Assembly (NCBI GenBank): GCA_011319805.1
Contig: SJRY01000244.1
Span: forward strand, 372,001 to 436,000
Length of the DNA stretch: 64,000 nt
Origin: Macrocybe gigantea
Taxonomy: Eukaryota; Basidiomycota; Agaricomycetes; Agaricales; Callistosporiaceae
Direction of reading: 5' to 3'
Shown here: piece after piece, positions 27,377 through 37,320 of the stretch
Layout of the letters: the number at the start of each line of letters is the position of its first letter
Numbering within the stretch: the stretch's first letter is position 1
Translations under genes and position numbers: made by a program
Notes under the pieces: generated by a model
Told to the model about the DNA's origin: nothing
The model's database searches: none
The model's input: only the letters and a program-made list of their open reading frames with translations

Positions 27377-28391
27377 TCAATCTGCGAGTTCTGGAAACAA
27401 TGAAGGGAGTATCATTTCGCAGCGACCACGGAACACGAAATCTGCTTGGTCGTCCTTCTCGCTAGGATCCAAGTTGAAGACCGCCACTTTCCCACCGTGT
27501 CTTTTGACCCGATATGCATACGTCGATGCAGGTCGCACCTGTCACCGTTCAAATCAGTAAGTCAAGGTCGAGGCCATCCGAACGAACGACGAATATACGA
27601 TTGAGGAAGTGCCGATTACAAGGCACATGTCCGCTTTGTATACAATGCTGTTGATCTCATCGAGATGGTATGGTTTTTCGCCGAACCACACAACGCCTGG
27701 CCTCGCAAGGGCATTGCAGATCGGACAATGTGGCAACTCTTCCACTGGGATATTTATGTCATTGGACCCCGCTTCATTGTAGTCTTTGAAAGCCGCATCA
27801 GCAATGCCCAATGCGGGGCAGAGCGGATCCGTCCTATCCTCCAGGCACCAGTCGCACTTGGTGCACCGGACGTCGAAGATGCGCCCGTGCATTTCAAAGA
27901 TGCAGTCTGCAAAGACGAGTCGCCTCGTCGGTTCTTCGGACCTGTTTTGCGACTCGCATGCCAGCCTCTCAGAAACCGCCTGCAAAGCCGCCACCGATAG
28001 TCTGTCGACGTTCTGAGTGACGAGATGGAAGGTTTTTGCCTCGGGAGCGACTTTCTTGAGATATCGTGGTGCAGATAATTTAGCGAGAATCTCATGGGCC
28101 GGGTTCGGCTTTGCTGCCAATGCCCTGCTTCGTCTGTAATGATAAAATTGCCAAACCAAGGAAGGGTTCTCATCGAACGCCTCGGGCGTCGCTAGAGTTG
28201 TGGCGTCCAGCGATCGCCACATACCCCCACCATCACGGAAGGTAGGAATACCTGTTTATCATATTCAATCTCAGTTGCCCAGAATCTCTACTGTACTCAC
28301 CTGAAGCAGCCGACAGGCCAGCTCCAGCAATGACTACAATGTGCTTGCTCTTTCGTAGGGCTTCACGAAAGGCAGTAGCGGGATCCGCCAT
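27377..28391 (-). CDS. Class III sirtuin, SIRT5-like NAD-dependent deacylase
   Basis: NAD+-dependent protein deacylase. Exons: 28391-28301, 28251-27599 and 27538-27377; 301 residues, in phase. Seen: NAD-binding motifs VVIAGAGLSAASGIPTFRD, the catalytic core TQNVDRLS and EMHGRIF (general-base His), zinc cysteines in CTKCDWC and HCPIC, RPGVVWFGE, VIGTSS, and FNLDPSEKD near the C-terminus. The helix LVWQFYHYRR carries the Tyr-x-x-Arg pair (YHYR) that binds acidic acyl groups in SIRT5, predicting desuccinylase/demalonylase rather than plain deacetylase activity. No clear mitochondrial presequence is seen, so location is open. Divergent from the GTPase-like gene over about 150 bp. Confidence 0.93.
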
Positions 28392-28542
28392 CTGCACTGG
28401 CAGGTCAAAACGACGCACTCTGTTGTAGTACTAGGCAACCGAGCTCGATTACTCTTATTCCTGGATAGACGACGATCAACAATAGCAATAGAAGTGTGAC
28501 GGTTAAATGTGACCCTGGGCTATGACAGGTGTATAATGCTGT

Positions 28543-29228
28543 ATGTTCAATGTTGTGATTTGTGGACCTCGCCACACTGCGGCTTGGACGACGTCAATGG
28601 TCGTGCATCCAACTCCAATAACTATTAGCGTTTATGGTGACCTTCTCCACAATCCTGGCTTTCAGCTGGCTGACATGAGTCACCAGGGGGGCGAAAACGG
28701 GGAAGAAGACTCTCGTCTCGTCTATGGCAAGTATGTTCTATTTTGTTTCGAGAAACCTTGCCCTTATAGTGCATTCTAGGATGGTTGCATATATACACGC
28801 GCCGAGGACAAGCAGGCCTTCGTTTTCAATGTCCATCTGGGTGCTAGTTCGGACTCTACGTTTCATGGTACATCTGCGGTCTTCGTGCTGGTGGACGCGA
28901 CAAAGCCGTTTGAGCTCTCTTCTCTGATAGTTCAAAGAGCGAGCACACCCGCTGCACCAGTGTACCTCCTTTTCACAAAAATTGATCTACTCCCCGGCGA
29001 TTATTCCTCTGATCATCTCAGGTACCTGCGAAGCATGCGGCTTTTAGCGTTTCAGTACGATATCAATTGCATTTCTGCGAGTTTGGTTACCATGCAAGGC
29101 ATAAACGATCTTGTCACTCATGCAGGTGTGCCCCGCTGCCCTCTCTCTTTTTTCCTGTTTTGTTGTGTTCGTGCTGATTTTCGGCAAGTGAACAAACTAG
29201 TACCAATTCCGCAGCCACGCAGGTTTGA
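28543..29228 (+). CDS. P-loop GTPase-like protein, first exon unresolved
   Basis: Exon 28780-29125 plus a short last exon 29215-29228 give a clean reading that looks like the second half of a small GTPase: a strand SAVFVLVDATKPFEL, the G4-like VYLLFTKIDLLP, and G5-like CISASLVTMQGINDLV. Upstream, an exon ending at the donor 28731 contains a P-loop-like GAKTGKKTL in one frame, while the only ATG-initiated frame (28543 or 28672) differs; the two are separated by a G6 run at 28686-28691. A base-count error there may explain it, but the join to exon 2 still needs another adjustment, so I cannot give a full protein. Could be a Rab-like or adaptin-binding (Irc6/p34-like) protein. Confidence 0.45.
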
Positions 29229-29310
29229 CCTTGGCGCCGTCTTGTGGCGCATTAATTGCTACATTCTCGATTTTGTAGCCACTTGTTTCGCCCTGCCGAG
29301 CAAGCAGACA

Positions 29311-30223
29311 ATGCCAAATGTGCGTAATGACCGTCTATTGTCTGAAACTTTTTAAAAGGGCGCTCTAGGTCGATGAAGAGTTAGCTACGATCTCTGACGA
29401 CGACGACATTCTTCGTCTTCAGCAAGGTGCGACATCGACGGAATGGAACGGATCCCTCAAGCATCGCGTTGGCATCGAGAGCCACGGCGGCGTTTCTACT
29501 AACCGTATCACGCCTTCCCTAATTGTCAAGTCAAAGGCGTTCTCATCCTCCGAATACGCCAGCATGGAATACGTCCGTCGGCATACTTCCATCCCTGTTC
29601 CACGCCTTCACCTTCCTCATTTGTCCTGGCTCATAATGGACTTCATCGAGGGAGATATGCTGATCGAAATCTGGGATGGACTTAGCTATTTCATGCAGTT
29701 CCGCATTGCATGCACCTTGCGACTGTACGTAAAACAGATGCGGTCACTCAAAGGCCCAGCCGTGGGAGGCGTGGAAAACCAGATCGTGACGGGGGCTTTC
29801 TTCGAGTTCAACGAATATGGTCCGTTCGACACTCCGACTCGCCTCCGACGATTTTGTGACCTAGTGTCGTTCACTGGCTGGGAATCAACTGTACTGGTGA
29901 ACCAATATATTGGTGAACCTCCACCTCCACTTCCACGCTCGCGTGCAGACTGGAGTCCAGTATTCACACACGGAGACCTCAACGTAACCAACATCTTGCT
30001 CGACAAGCAAGGCACTTTGTGGCTGATCGACTGGGATGCTGCGGGATTTTACCCGCCCTGTATTGAATCGCTTTCCATGCTGCGTCTTAATAAGTTTCAT
30101 GATGTCTCAGCTTCCTGGGAGCGATACAGATCGTTTATTTCAGGGGCAGTCTCAGAGGAGGAAGAAAAATACTGGTCCAACATAGAGGGAGCTATTCATC
30201 GGTTTCCTGCTATTTCTACCTAG
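29311..30223 (+). CDS. APH-type phosphotransferase (protein-kinase-like)
   Basis: Small-molecule kinase of the aminoglycoside/choline phosphotransferase superfamily, 287 residues. A 9-nt first exon (29311-29319) is followed by a 49-nt intron and a single long exon 29369-30223; the join MPN-VDEELATI is in frame. Seen: an N-lobe with IVKSKAFSSSEYASMEYVRR (nucleotide-site Lys then Glu), hinge LSWLIMDFIEGDML, the catalytic loop FTHGDLNVTNILLD with the HGDxxxxN signature, and the metal-binding LIDWDAAGF. Such genes are abundant in agaricomycetes, often as expanded families, and their substrates are unknown. The tiny first exon makes the start slightly uncertain. Confidence 0.87.
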
Positions 30224-31446
30224 AACTGTCTCGTGTTGCGTGAGACGCTGCATGGTGACTTCTCATCCGTATGTGAGTTCTGGAGCAAACGCGATACACC
30301 AAGACAAGACACTCATCTGGAGTCAATGTCGTTATAGAACTGCTCTTGAACGGAGGTCCTTGTGGCACATAGCTGCACCCTCGGCGTCAAACATAATCAC
30401 CGATTTTCTGCAGAAAGTCATCCAATTGCTGCTCATCAAGCAACCTCATAGAAACGAAGGGCGGAAGCAGTTAATCCTATCAGTCCAAACAGCCGCTAGC
30501 ACTGGGGTTGAACTTGTGGTACTGCAACCCACGATAGAGCACGAGGGAAATGACGTCTTGAATTGCGGATTCGAAGGGCACAACACAGAGCCCACAGACG
30601 AGTAATACGAAGAAGGGAACGGGCTCGATACGAACTGACTGCCAGAGCCTGAGGCCAGTGATAGAGACACCAAGGGTTAAACGTCTGACAAGCCGATTCC
30701 CGAGTCTGGCGCCAGACTACTCGAGTCATGATTTTACAGTCTCTCGCCAGTAAGAAAATGAGTCCAGGCGACCGCATAGCGTCGAACGATGAGATCCGTT
30801 TTAGACCATCCTTGATAAGGCAGTGGGGGGATATGAGATTGTTGTGCCCTACGTCTGGTGCTCTAGCATCAGCTTTCTGCTGCCTGTGCTTCCAGCAACG
30901 AGTCATCATCTTCGTGGGCTCAAGATCGTCCCAGGCGTGCTCGACAGCGTTTCGTATTCGGTTTTTGATATGACCATATCTTCTTGGATGGACCAGCCTT
31001 CATTACATACGTCTGAGTTGTCCTTGAAATGCAGATGAACTGGATCGTAGTTTGTCAGATAACTTCAAAAAAGCTCTAAGATCTTCAAATTAAGGTTGAT
31101 TGACTCGACAACCGGCTTCGTGCGACGGAACACTTGTTACCGCCCACCAAGCACCATAGACCATTCTTCGCAACAGGTCTTGGAACAGGTCAAGGCCGCT
31201 GATACACAACCCCGCTGAGTAGAATGCAGTGTTGCGACGTCGAACTAAAGGGGCGTGTGCATCCGAGCGAAACTGCATGGCAAACAATTTGGGCGGAGAT
31301 GATGAAAATAGAACCACAACCCTGAATGTGATGTCAGACTCCCCAGAGCATCATCCGTCTCATCACCATCAACTGAACCTACCTATTTATTGGACGTAAT
31401 GTGCCGACCAGGATTTCAGATTCGCGTCTCACCCTCCTGAGGGACT
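30224..31446. other. Intergenic region before the cysteine-rich array
   Basis: About 1.2 kb. I see no coherent spliced reading frame, RNA gene or repeat; short open frames here lack codon or motif support. It separates housekeeping genes from the tandem secreted-protein array. Confidence 0.4.
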
Positions 31447-32482
31447 ATGTTCCGTGCTTTTCTTGCGGTAGCCCTGGCAGGCTCCGTATCCGCTCAGTAA
31501 GTGCTAGTTACACTCTTCTTTGCGTGGGCTCATGTAAATTCTGTCCCCGAAAAGGCCTCAGCCGGATGCAAAAATGCCCTGGTGGCCATTACAACAAACC
31601 CAGAGGCTAGTTCGTGCCTCGGGCTGGGTTCTCTTGTGCCTTTGTTGGGCCTCAAGAATGCCAGTACCTCGGTCACAAACACCAGTCTCACTGCGTCTCT
31701 GGATTCGTGGCTAGATGCCATGTGCTCTGCGAGTCCCTGCAGCAACAAAACAATGTCAGCTGTTGCCCGCAACATCACTGTCGGTTGCGCGTCAGATTCA
31801 ACCATATCATCGGCATTGTTAGAGAACATTCGTAATGCTCAGTTTATATACCCTACGCTCCGGAAGGTCATGTGTCTCAAGGAGTAAGTTTTTTGAGAGT
31901 TACACGGGATTGGTTACGGCTGACAGAGATTCTGGCTAGCAATGGAAAGAATTGCATAACGAAGACTTTGTCTGAGATACAGCCAGATGCTGCGAGTATC
32001 TCCCTTTCGGACAGCAGCATTGGTTCAATTATCGCAAATGCCGGGTCACTTTTGCAAACAATGGAGCGGTCGAATTCTTCAACGCGTGCTGTACAATTTG
32101 GAAGACGCTTTTCTAACGAAGCTCGCAGACGGTCAACGCGTGTCGAGACTGAACTGGTTGTCAGAGGCATTCCGCCGAACGTGACGTGCACGAATTGCAT
32201 CAAAGCCGCCATCGAAATCATCGACACTGATTTTCCAGGCTCGTTGCAGCAGTCTCTGCCTGGCATAGCAAATGTCTGCAGTATCAACCTAACACGTTTG
32301 GCTTTTCCATTCTTTTCCTGAGTCAAAAAGCTAAGGAGAATTATTCAGAACCAGGGATTGTGCAATCCGTTGGGAAAGATCCGAATGCCAGGTCTAGCTC
32401 CGCTGCAGTTGCGAATCGGACTTCGATTCTTGTGTTGTTGCTAATTCTTCCTGTAACCGCGTTTGCGTCAATGCTAGTTTGA
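31447..32482 (+). CDS. Cysteine-rich GPI-anchored protein, tandem copy A
   Basis: First of three related secreted proteins. Exons: 31447-31496 (signal peptide MFRAFLAVALAGSVSAQ), 31555-31883, 31940-32280 and 32331-32482; about 290 residues. Seen: conserved cysteine blocks AGCKNAL, SSCLGLG, LDAMCSASPCSN, VMCLKE, KNCITKTL and VTCTNCIKAA, N-glycosylation sites, and a C-terminal hydrophobic tail TSILVLLLILPVTAFASMLV after a small-residue region, fitting a GPI signal. Exon 1 ends in phase 2, as in copies B and C, but the exon 1/2 join needs one extra base near 31551-31555. An insertion of about 25 residues (basic, Ser/Arg-rich) sits before the CTNC block relative to copy B. The family resembles the DUF7729-like agaricomycete proteins; function unknown. 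Confidence 0.72.
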
Positions 32483-33221
32483 TGAGAGATAGCAGACCTT
32501 ATTCGTCGGACCAGGATTGTGTTTCAGAGTGTAATTCCGAAACAGAAGCTGAGGCATCAACCATCAATCATCATTTCGTCTATGGACGCTCGTTTGTCCA
32601 TTTCCTACCTGGTACCATGACCGTCAGTTTTACGGGAGCCGTGAATTCAGTTCAATCTCGCAAGGAGAAACGATACCTGTTACTGTCGCGACATTCTAGA
32701 AGTCTCCAAGATCCCGGCGACGTGGTCACCGGCAGTTCCAGACTAGCTTGGTTCATAGTCAGTATGTTGGTCGCAGTCGTGCATCTCAGACTGCAGCGAT
32801 TCCGAGCTGCAAATTGAATCACGATTGAATTGTGCGTGCAGAACGATAAGGTGATATCGATTACGAGGAAGAACTCGCCATTGGTTTGCCATCAAGCATC
32901 AGCGGGCGCGTCGCAGATTCATCAAACCAGCATGATCCCTCATTGTACCGCATCAAACCCCTCTCCTTCGTGCATTTCGCGTCCTCCGGTATCAGGTTGC
33001 GCCGTTTCATGCTGTGCAGGCTCTGCAAAAAAAGCGTTGCTCAACCATCATGAAACAAGAAGGAGGTGTGGCACACCGCCGACCTAGCAACGGCTTGCTG
33101 CTGCATAAAAGTCGACGCTTCATCATGCAGACACCCCAGATTTGATATCTCATCCACCTTGCTCTGAGAGCATCAACGAAAGAAGGACTTGTTCCGTTCT
33201 CCATCCTTTCGAAAACCAACG
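32483..33221 (+). promoter_or_regulatory. Intergenic/promoter region between copies A and B
   Basis: About 740 bp. Holds the 3' UTR of copy A and the promoter of copy B, with a TATA-like GCATAAAAG near 33103-33111, about 110 bp before the start. No relic gene copy could be recognised. Confidence 0.4.
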
Positions 33222-34313
33222 ATGTTTCGCCTTATCACGATCGCTGCCCTGGTTGGCTTCGTATCTGCAAACACGTAAGTCTTGCTCTCTAGTGTTTTTT
33301 TCTTCCCCGACAGCCTATCTGGCAGATTGCTAACTCACCTTCCTACAGCTATTCGATTGGATGTATTTCCGCGTTGATGAACCTTAGTTCAGACCCAGAA
33401 GTCGCTGCTTGCTTAAACCCCTCCCAACTGGTCCCAATTCTTGTCGGTGCTGGGAACGGGCAGGATTCCCTGGTGTCCCCGATCGATACATGGTTGTCCG
33501 GTTTCTGCGCATCCAATGCTTGCTCTCAGAACGCAATCTCGAACATCGTCAAGAATATCACTCAGAGCTGCGCTACAGAGTTCCAGCTGTCTTCAGATTC
33601 TTCGACAATGCTCGATACCGTTCAGAAATACTACCCGACGGCGAGGAAAGTTATGTGCTTGAAGGAGTGAGTCTTCCGTTCTTCCCATGCTCCTGGCGAA
33701 GAGAGATTGACAGCGGGCGTGATTTCAGCGGAGATACCATGTGTGTTACGCAGACGCTGAAGAATCTGGAGGGTCTCACAGCGCCCTTCAGTCTTATTCA
33801 GTCTGACGTAGATAAAATCGCAGCTCTTGCAAAGGCCGGATATCCTTCTAGTCTCGTCTGCACAAACTGCATGAAAGGCTCCTTCACTATCGTGAACCAG
33901 GACCTTCCTGGTGCCATCAGCCAAGACAGGATCCAAAACGCGGCCAACACTTGCGGCGCATCCTTCACTGGTATGCATCTTTTTTTTTACTTTACCTGGC
34001 CTTGCAGAACGCAATCCCTCATCCGCTTCCTTCCTTTGACGCAGATGGCGGCATTCCTCCTGGTTTGGTACAGACTGCGGCTGGTGTTGTCACAGACGAC
34101 GGCACCTCTACTTCATCTGCAGCTCCTGCACCGACTTCGACTACATCATCAACCATTCCTGCTTCCACCGCACCTGCACCTGCGCCTACTCAGACCAAGA
34201 AGAAATCATCCGCTGTTGGTGGACCGGCCTTCAAGCTGGCGTCTAGTGGCTTTGCTGGTTTTGTCCTGCCACCCCTTATCGCGGTGTGGGCAGCGGTCGC
34301 CCTTGTCGCTTGA
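33222..34313 (+). CDS. Cysteine-rich GPI-anchored protein, tandem copy B
   Basis: Best-preserved member of the array; 293 residues from exons 33222-33274, 33349-33666, 33729-33970 and 34045-34313, all in phase. Seen: signal peptide MFRLITIAALVGFVSA; cysteine blocks IGCISAL, AACLNPSQ, LSGFCASNACSQ, SCATEF, VMCLKE, TMCVTQTL, LVCTNCMKG and NTCGASFT; a Ser/Thr/Pro/Ala-rich stalk (SSAAPAPTSTTSS type) suited to O-mannosylation; and a C-terminal hydrophobic GPI signal (FVLPPLIAVWAAVALVA). This architecture, a disulfide-rich head on a glycosylated stalk held to the membrane or wall, is that of a cell-surface protein. Intron phases (2 after the signal peptide, 2 after CLKE) are identical in copies A and C. 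Ligand and role unknown. Confidence 0.86.
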
Positions 34314-35608
34314 ATCGCTGTGTAGTTTCTGACTTCTTGGTCGGGGTGGGATATGCCACCCATACAATGATAGGCTGCCGACGTGCAAGGTGCTAAGTTC
34401 ATCACAGTTTGCCTGTGGGGAGAAATTGGCATCTGTCCTTCCAATTGCCATGATATGGTGTTCATTGGAACCTCGAGGCTGGATCTCTCGAGTTGGACAA
34501 GAGCTAGAGAGTACTTGACTGCAAATGTGGGTTTCTAGTTACAGATGGTCCTCTAGGTGGCATACTTCTGTTACCATGTCTGTGCGGTTGTACCGTTATA
34601 CAACGAGTGCCAAATACAAAAGATTCGTATCTGCTCGTCAGCCATTCATCGACTGGAAACGTGGATCAGTGCTATTCCACTTCTCTGAGTGGAGCAGCCA
34701 ATTTCTTATTTCTGCACGGCTAACACCTCCTTTGAAATCTCGAAGTTTGTCCGTGGATATATACATCAACTCTCGAGACGTTCAACAACCTCCCCATTGC
34801 CGAAATCCCTGTAAACCTGGGCTCGCTGTACTCATCCTAATTAGGCCGTTGGCACCATGGACGTCTGACTGGCATCTGCTTCTGCAAAATGCCTCTTCGC
34901 CGGTACAGCAGGAAATAACTACGTGCTGCTAGTTCCGCGACAGAATCAGCTGGCACGTCAACATATCGTGTTGACAGATTGTTTCCAGCGCTCCTTGTTT
35001 CAAGTATGCTTCTTTGATTCAGCAGTAGCATGCGGCATCTTCTTACCCAATGATGCATTTCTACAACAGAAACGTTTGATCACAGCCAGTTGCCCTACAA
35101 GCAATGAATGCTAATCGGCTGCGTTCATGGAGATGTTCCGGATGGCAAAGCTGTCAAACGATAGCGCCGTCTGACTGATGGCTGGGAGGCCTATGCTGTC
35201 AATTGATCGTGTCCTGCCAACGTATACTGTTGTCTTGCGTCCAACTCGTCATCATTCTGCCGATGCTCAGCGGCAAGAAGTCCCCCGTTCGGCTGCCACG
35301 TTCTTGATTCAATTATCGTCCCTTCCTCCGTGGCCGCTTAGTCACAATGCGTCAGTCGTGTGTCTTTTTGCACAACATCTTCGACTCGGGACAATCTCAC
35401 ATCGCTCGCATCACAGTATGACTGATGAAGGAAATAATACCGCTGGATCACTGGATAGCTTCCGGAGCTGTAACCTAGGAATCACAGATAAAAGGGCCAT
35501 TGCACCTAGGCTTCCTCACTTCCCCATGCCCTGCTCTAGCTCTTTCGTTTCTATTTGCCTTTTCTGAATCCATAGGCTGAAGGGGACAATAAAGATACGC
35601 AGCCCCTG
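34314..35608. other. Intergenic region between copies B and C
   Basis: About 1.3 kb. Contains the copy C promoter with a TATA-like GATAAAAG around 35487. No credible additional reading frame or degenerate copy was recognised by eye. Confidence 0.4.
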
Positions 35609-36391
35609 ATGTTCGCCCTCATTCTATTCATCATGGCCCTGGTTGGCTTCATTTCTGCAGACCAGTGAGTTCAGAGCTCAGAGTCGGAATGCTATTTTTT
35701 CTCTTATATCCATTCTATGTCGAATTCATTAGGTTCTCGATTGGTTGTTATTCTGCGGTTCTGGGCTTAAGCCTTGACGAAGATGTCACAGCTTGCTTAA
35801 ACCCCGGCCAATTCATTCCAGCCCTTGGAGGCGTGATAAGCGGCTCTTCTTCAGGCCTCTCCCTCATGGAGACCTACATCTCGGGCATTTGCTCTGTCAC
35901 ACCTTGTTCGCAAGATGTTGTTAGTAGGGTTACGACGAGCCTCACACAGTCCTGTGGGGACCCTTCGAATCCAGCTGTCGGGGATGCGATTGCGACGATG
36001 GCGAAGTTCTATCCTGCCACACAGAAGGTCCTTTGTCTTAAGAAGTTTGTAGAATTCGTTTCTGATCTCGGAAGTTGACTTTGTGACACTCCCCGATAGC
36101 CAAGGCAACCCATGCGCGACCCAAATCCTTCGCAAGTTCTCCACCGCCGCTTCCGGGCCCAATCTAGCACAGGATCAGACAAACATCCTGGACTTTGCGC
36201 AGTCTTTCGCACTTTCTACGGACAACATCACCGCGTCATGCATCGCTCAAGTGACGGACATCTTCATATCCGACCCTGCGCTTCAGCTGACGTTAATACC
36301 AACAATCGCGCAAAGCTCTTCACCGGCTAGCACCTCTACGGTTTCTGGAAGCCCTGAGGTCACTGCCCGCGACATTCAGGTGAGCCACTGA
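35609..36391 (+). CDS. Cysteine-rich secreted protein, tandem copy C (no GPI tail)
   Basis: Third array member; exons 35609-35664, 35733-36044 and 36100-36391 give 219 residues in phase. Seen: signal peptide MFALILFIMALVGFISA, then IGCYSAV, TACLNPGQ, SGICSVTPCSQ, SCGDPSN and VLCLKK, matching the first half of copies A and B, followed by NPCATQIL and a diverged second half in which the CTNC block is reduced to ASCIAQ. It ends soon after a short Ser/Thr stalk, without the hydrophobic GPI signal. The last codons (CAG then GTGAGC) could instead be a donor leading to another exon; a hydrophobic segment near 36520-36580 might be its remnant. So it is either a soluble derivative or its 3' end is mis-modelled. 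Confidence 0.75.
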
Positions 36392-37320
36392 GCTTCATGC
36401 TGTGGGTAGAGGTACAGATATACTGTTTCTTTCACTAGCTGGAGAATTTACGATCTCGGATATCACCCAGATTCCTTGAAGCTCGGCGCGGAATAAGATT
36501 GCGGAAAGCTAGGCGTCATTGGTGGTCTTGATCCTTGCCATTGCTTGGCCATTCTTCATGTTCTTTCCTCTGCTTTCCCTAGCCAGCGATACATCACAGA
36601 CGTATTCTTTAGCTTCTTGTTCCTGGATTGCCTGTATGGGATTGTGCGAAGCGCCTCGCCATGCAGATCATAAGGCGAAAGCGTTATGTATTTTTGCACC
36701 CATGAGCAGCTCATGTCATCCAGGATACGTACAGTCATATTATTTAATAACTCGAGCAGCTGCGAAGAAAACCACGGCTAGCGCTCAGTAAACATTATAT
36801 TCAAGACTGCCTTAAAAAGGTAAGATGCAAGACGACATGCGCTCCGCTAGACGTTGATTGAACATATCCAGTAGCATTGTCTCTAAGTATGAGACAGCGA
36901 ACAGAGGACGAGAGTTGCGAGGAAACATGAAAGACAGAACGCCGTTCGTAGAACTCCGCCCTGGTGGCTTGTATGACGCTGGTCAAAGTAGCGGAGCAAG
37001 ATGGGAGGGAATGAGGGGACTAGTTACACGACGGACGAAACACCGTTCTCCGACTTGGCAGTAGACAAGAGTCGAGTTGGCAGCATAATTCCTCAAGAAT
37101 GAGCCAGGAAATGATAAGCAGTATGAAAGCCAGGCGCTAAAGCGCAACGAAAGGCCTTCAAGCAGTAATTCTCTTGGTCAATGTCGGCCTCTCCATTCAC
37201 TGAGACGGCACGCACTCCTCTTTATGTAGATCAATATTGTTGATACATGCATAGCTGTTATATGATGCAAGTCGGCGATGAACGTTAAGCAGCCAACATC
37301 ACAGGGCCGAGTCCGGCTTA
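36392..37320. other. Intergenic region after the array
   Basis: About 930 bp between copy C and the DUF4470 gene, which converge. A hydrophobic open stretch at about 36520-36580 could be a lost or alternative 3' exon of copy C; otherwise nothing recognised. Confidence 0.35.

Noticed and set aside
30240..31317. Short minus-strand frames as a possible gene between the kinase and array copy A
   Set aside because: No start, splice or domain coherence in either strand.
31447..36391. Array read as hydrophobins or CFEM proteins
   Set aside because: Cysteine spacing fits neither the eight-Cys hydrophobin pattern nor the CFEM motif.
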